From the NCBI GenBank assembly GCA_017744355.1, contig JAGIBK010000005.1:1-64000 (forward strand): a DNA stretch of 64,000 bases, written 5' to 3'. Source of the stretch: a bacterium. GTDB taxonomy: Bacteria > Cyanobacteriota > Sericytochromatia > S15B-MN24 > UBA4093. This document shows positions 63,035 through 64,000 of the stretch, piece by piece. Position 1 is the first letter of the stretch. Each line of letters starts with the position of its first letter. A model generated the notes under the pieces. It saw only the letters and a list, made by a program, of their open reading frames with translations, ran no database searches and had not been told where the DNA came from. A program made the translations under genes and the position numbers.

Positions 63035-63866
63035 GCAGCTCACGGGCCGGGGCCGTGGGGTGGACTCCCTTTCGCCAGATGATGAAGAGGTGATCGGCGA
63101 AGGCGCGCGGGGCCTCGGCCACCACGGCGAGCGTCCCCTGCGCGATCCGCTCCTGGATGGAGAGCTCCGGCAGGAAGGCGACGCCCACCCCCGCCTCGCA
63201 GAGGTGGATGGCGGTTTCGAGCAGTTCGACCTCCGCGACGATCCGCCGGGGGTGCGTCTCTTCCGGCCAGCCGTCCAGGCTCTCCGGCATCTCGCGCCTA
63301 AAGAAGCGGGGCACGATGTAGCCGAGCTCCTGCCATGGGCGCTTCTCCTGGGGGAGCCCCGCGATGACATAGGGCGTTCGCATCCCTTCCACCCACTCGA
63401 ACTCCGCTCGCTTGGGCGGGGAGAGCAGCAGGCCCACGTCCGCCTTGCCGGTGGCCACCCAGTGTTCGACGTCGTCCGGCGGCATCTCGTGCAACTGCGG
63501 CCGGACCTTGGGGAAGCGCTGGATCAGGTCGGCGAGGATCGGGGGCAGCAGGTAGTGGTACCAGAGGCCATCCCCGGCGATGGCCACGGGCCCCATGGGC
63601 TCGGAGCCTCGCCATTCCGCCATCGCTCGCTCGGCATTCTCGATGCTGCGCAGGATCGCGCGGGCCTCTTGCAGGAAGACCTCCCCCGCGGCCGTGAGGC
63701 CCTCGACGCGGCGATCGCGCTCGACGAGCTTCAGGTTGAGCTGCTTCTCGAGCCCGGCGACCGCTTTGCTCAGGGCCTGAGGCGTGATGTGCAATTCGGT
63801 GGCCGCCGCGTGGAAGTTGCGGGCCTGGGCGACCGTGACGAAGTAACGGAGCCATTCTGCGTTCAT
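63012..63866 (-). CDS. LysR family transcriptional regulator
   Basis: 284 residues. [46 protein letters not shown] is a typical LysR N-terminus, followed by the substrate-binding domain (about 90-284). ATG 63866 (GAGAGG upstream) is used instead of the in-frame ATG 63923. It lies tail to tail with the decarboxylase; its target and effector are unknown. Confidence 0.93.
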   Translation of the reverse strand: MNAEWLRYFVTVAQARNFHAAATELHITPQALSKAVAGLEKQLNLKLVERDRRVEGLTAAGEVFLQEARAILRSIENAERAMAEWRGSEPMGPVAIAGDGLWYHYLLPPILADLIQRFPKVRPQLHEMPPDDVEHWVATGKADVGLLLSPPKRAEFEWVEGMRTPYVIAGLPQEKRPWQELGYIVPRFFRREMPESLDGWPEETHPRRIVAEVELLETAIHLCEAGVGVAFLPELSIQERIAQGTLAVVAEAPRAFADHLFIIWRKGVHPTAPARELLSALKAL

Positions 63867-63920
63867 GGGTCGATAGCCTCTCTCGGGAATAGCCGGTACG
63901 GGGTCTTGGGACGCAGAAGC

Positions 63921-63952
63921 CAACAGGCACGGGCCAAGGGCCGTGCCTGTTG
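63921..63952. terminator. Hairpin at the right edge
   Basis: CAACAGGCACGG (63921-63932) pairs perfectly with CCGTGCCTGTTG (63941-63952). No T-run. It lies between the LysR start and the edge; it could terminate a minus-strand gene beyond the window, whose last codons would be GCC-GAT-AAC-GGC-TGA around 63983-64000, too little to call. Confidence 0.5.
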
Positions 63953-64000
63953 CATGAGCTCGTATGGAGTGGGGGGCTTTATTCAGCCGTTATCGGCAGG

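Noticed and set aside
63983-64000. C-terminal end of a minus-strand gene (PADNG and stop)
   Set aside because: Only five codons; too short to support a call, although the hairpin at 63921-63952 would suit as its terminator.

Overview
The window is GC-rich (about two thirds G+C by eye), densely coding bacterial chromosome from a diderm organism: at least six proteins carry lipoprotein signal peptides, and there are ABC-free secreted and possible outer-membrane proteins. The strongest taxonomic clue is the octamer palindrome GCGATCGC (HIP1, known as a hyper-abundant repeat of Cyanobacteria). I count 46 copies by hand between 19035 and 63718 and none in the first 19 kb. The ribosomal cluster is adjacent to tuf and ends rplQ-truA-rplM-rpsI, as in Cyanobacteria, but keeps rpsJ, rpsN and rpmD, which photosynthetic Cyanobacteria have usually moved or lost. 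No photosynthesis gene is seen. My inference is a non-photosynthetic relative of Cyanobacteria (Sericytochromatia, Tanganyikabacteria or Vampirovibrionia type); this is not proven by the window alone.

Region 1 (1-17336) is one co-directional S10-spc-alpha supercluster: the tail of tuf, then rpsJ, rplC-D-W-B, rpsS, rplV, rpsC, rplP, rpmC, rpsQ, rplN-X-E, rpsN, rpsH, rplF-R, rpsE, rpmD, rplO, secY, adk, map, infA, rpmJ, rpsM-K-D, rpoA, rplQ, truA, rplM, rpsI, closed by a strong intrinsic terminator. Four internal gaps contain hairpins or palindromes that may be r-protein leader or attenuation elements. rpsK and rpsD start with TTG.

Region 2 (17417-30348) holds an alkaline-phosphatase-superfamily enzyme whose domain order looks circularly permuted, a CX5R protein phosphatase, a class V aminotransferase plus serA (serine synthesis), a MATE exporter, a MarR-DoxX-DsbA thiol/quinone-stress module with a shared operator, a secreted LPP20-like protein, a chemoreceptor and a RidA-type protein. 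Region 3 (30440-41478) contains a D-lactate-dehydrogenase-like FAD/Fe-S enzyme with a C-terminal membrane anchor, a lactate permease and a small membrane protein, then a PPC-domain protein, a histidine kinase, a hypothetical plus macro-domain pair, an orphan N6-adenine methyltransferase with a target-recognition domain and no standard start codon, hypotheticals and folE.

Region 4 (41630-64000) carries gamma-glutamyltransferase, the queuosine/preQ0 genes queD-queE-queC (folE nearby supplies the GTP-derived precursor), several lipoproteins, a serine hydrolase, three histidine-kinase/response-regulator genes, a GH13 glycosidase, hemH, galT with a translationally coupled 45-residue protein, an M14 carboxypeptidase, a YbaK deacylase, a 59-residue four-CxxC zinc-finger protein, a group II PLP decarboxylase and a LysR regulator. 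I found no rRNA, tRNA, CRISPR array, insertion sequence or prophage. No gap without a gene exceeds 300 bases.
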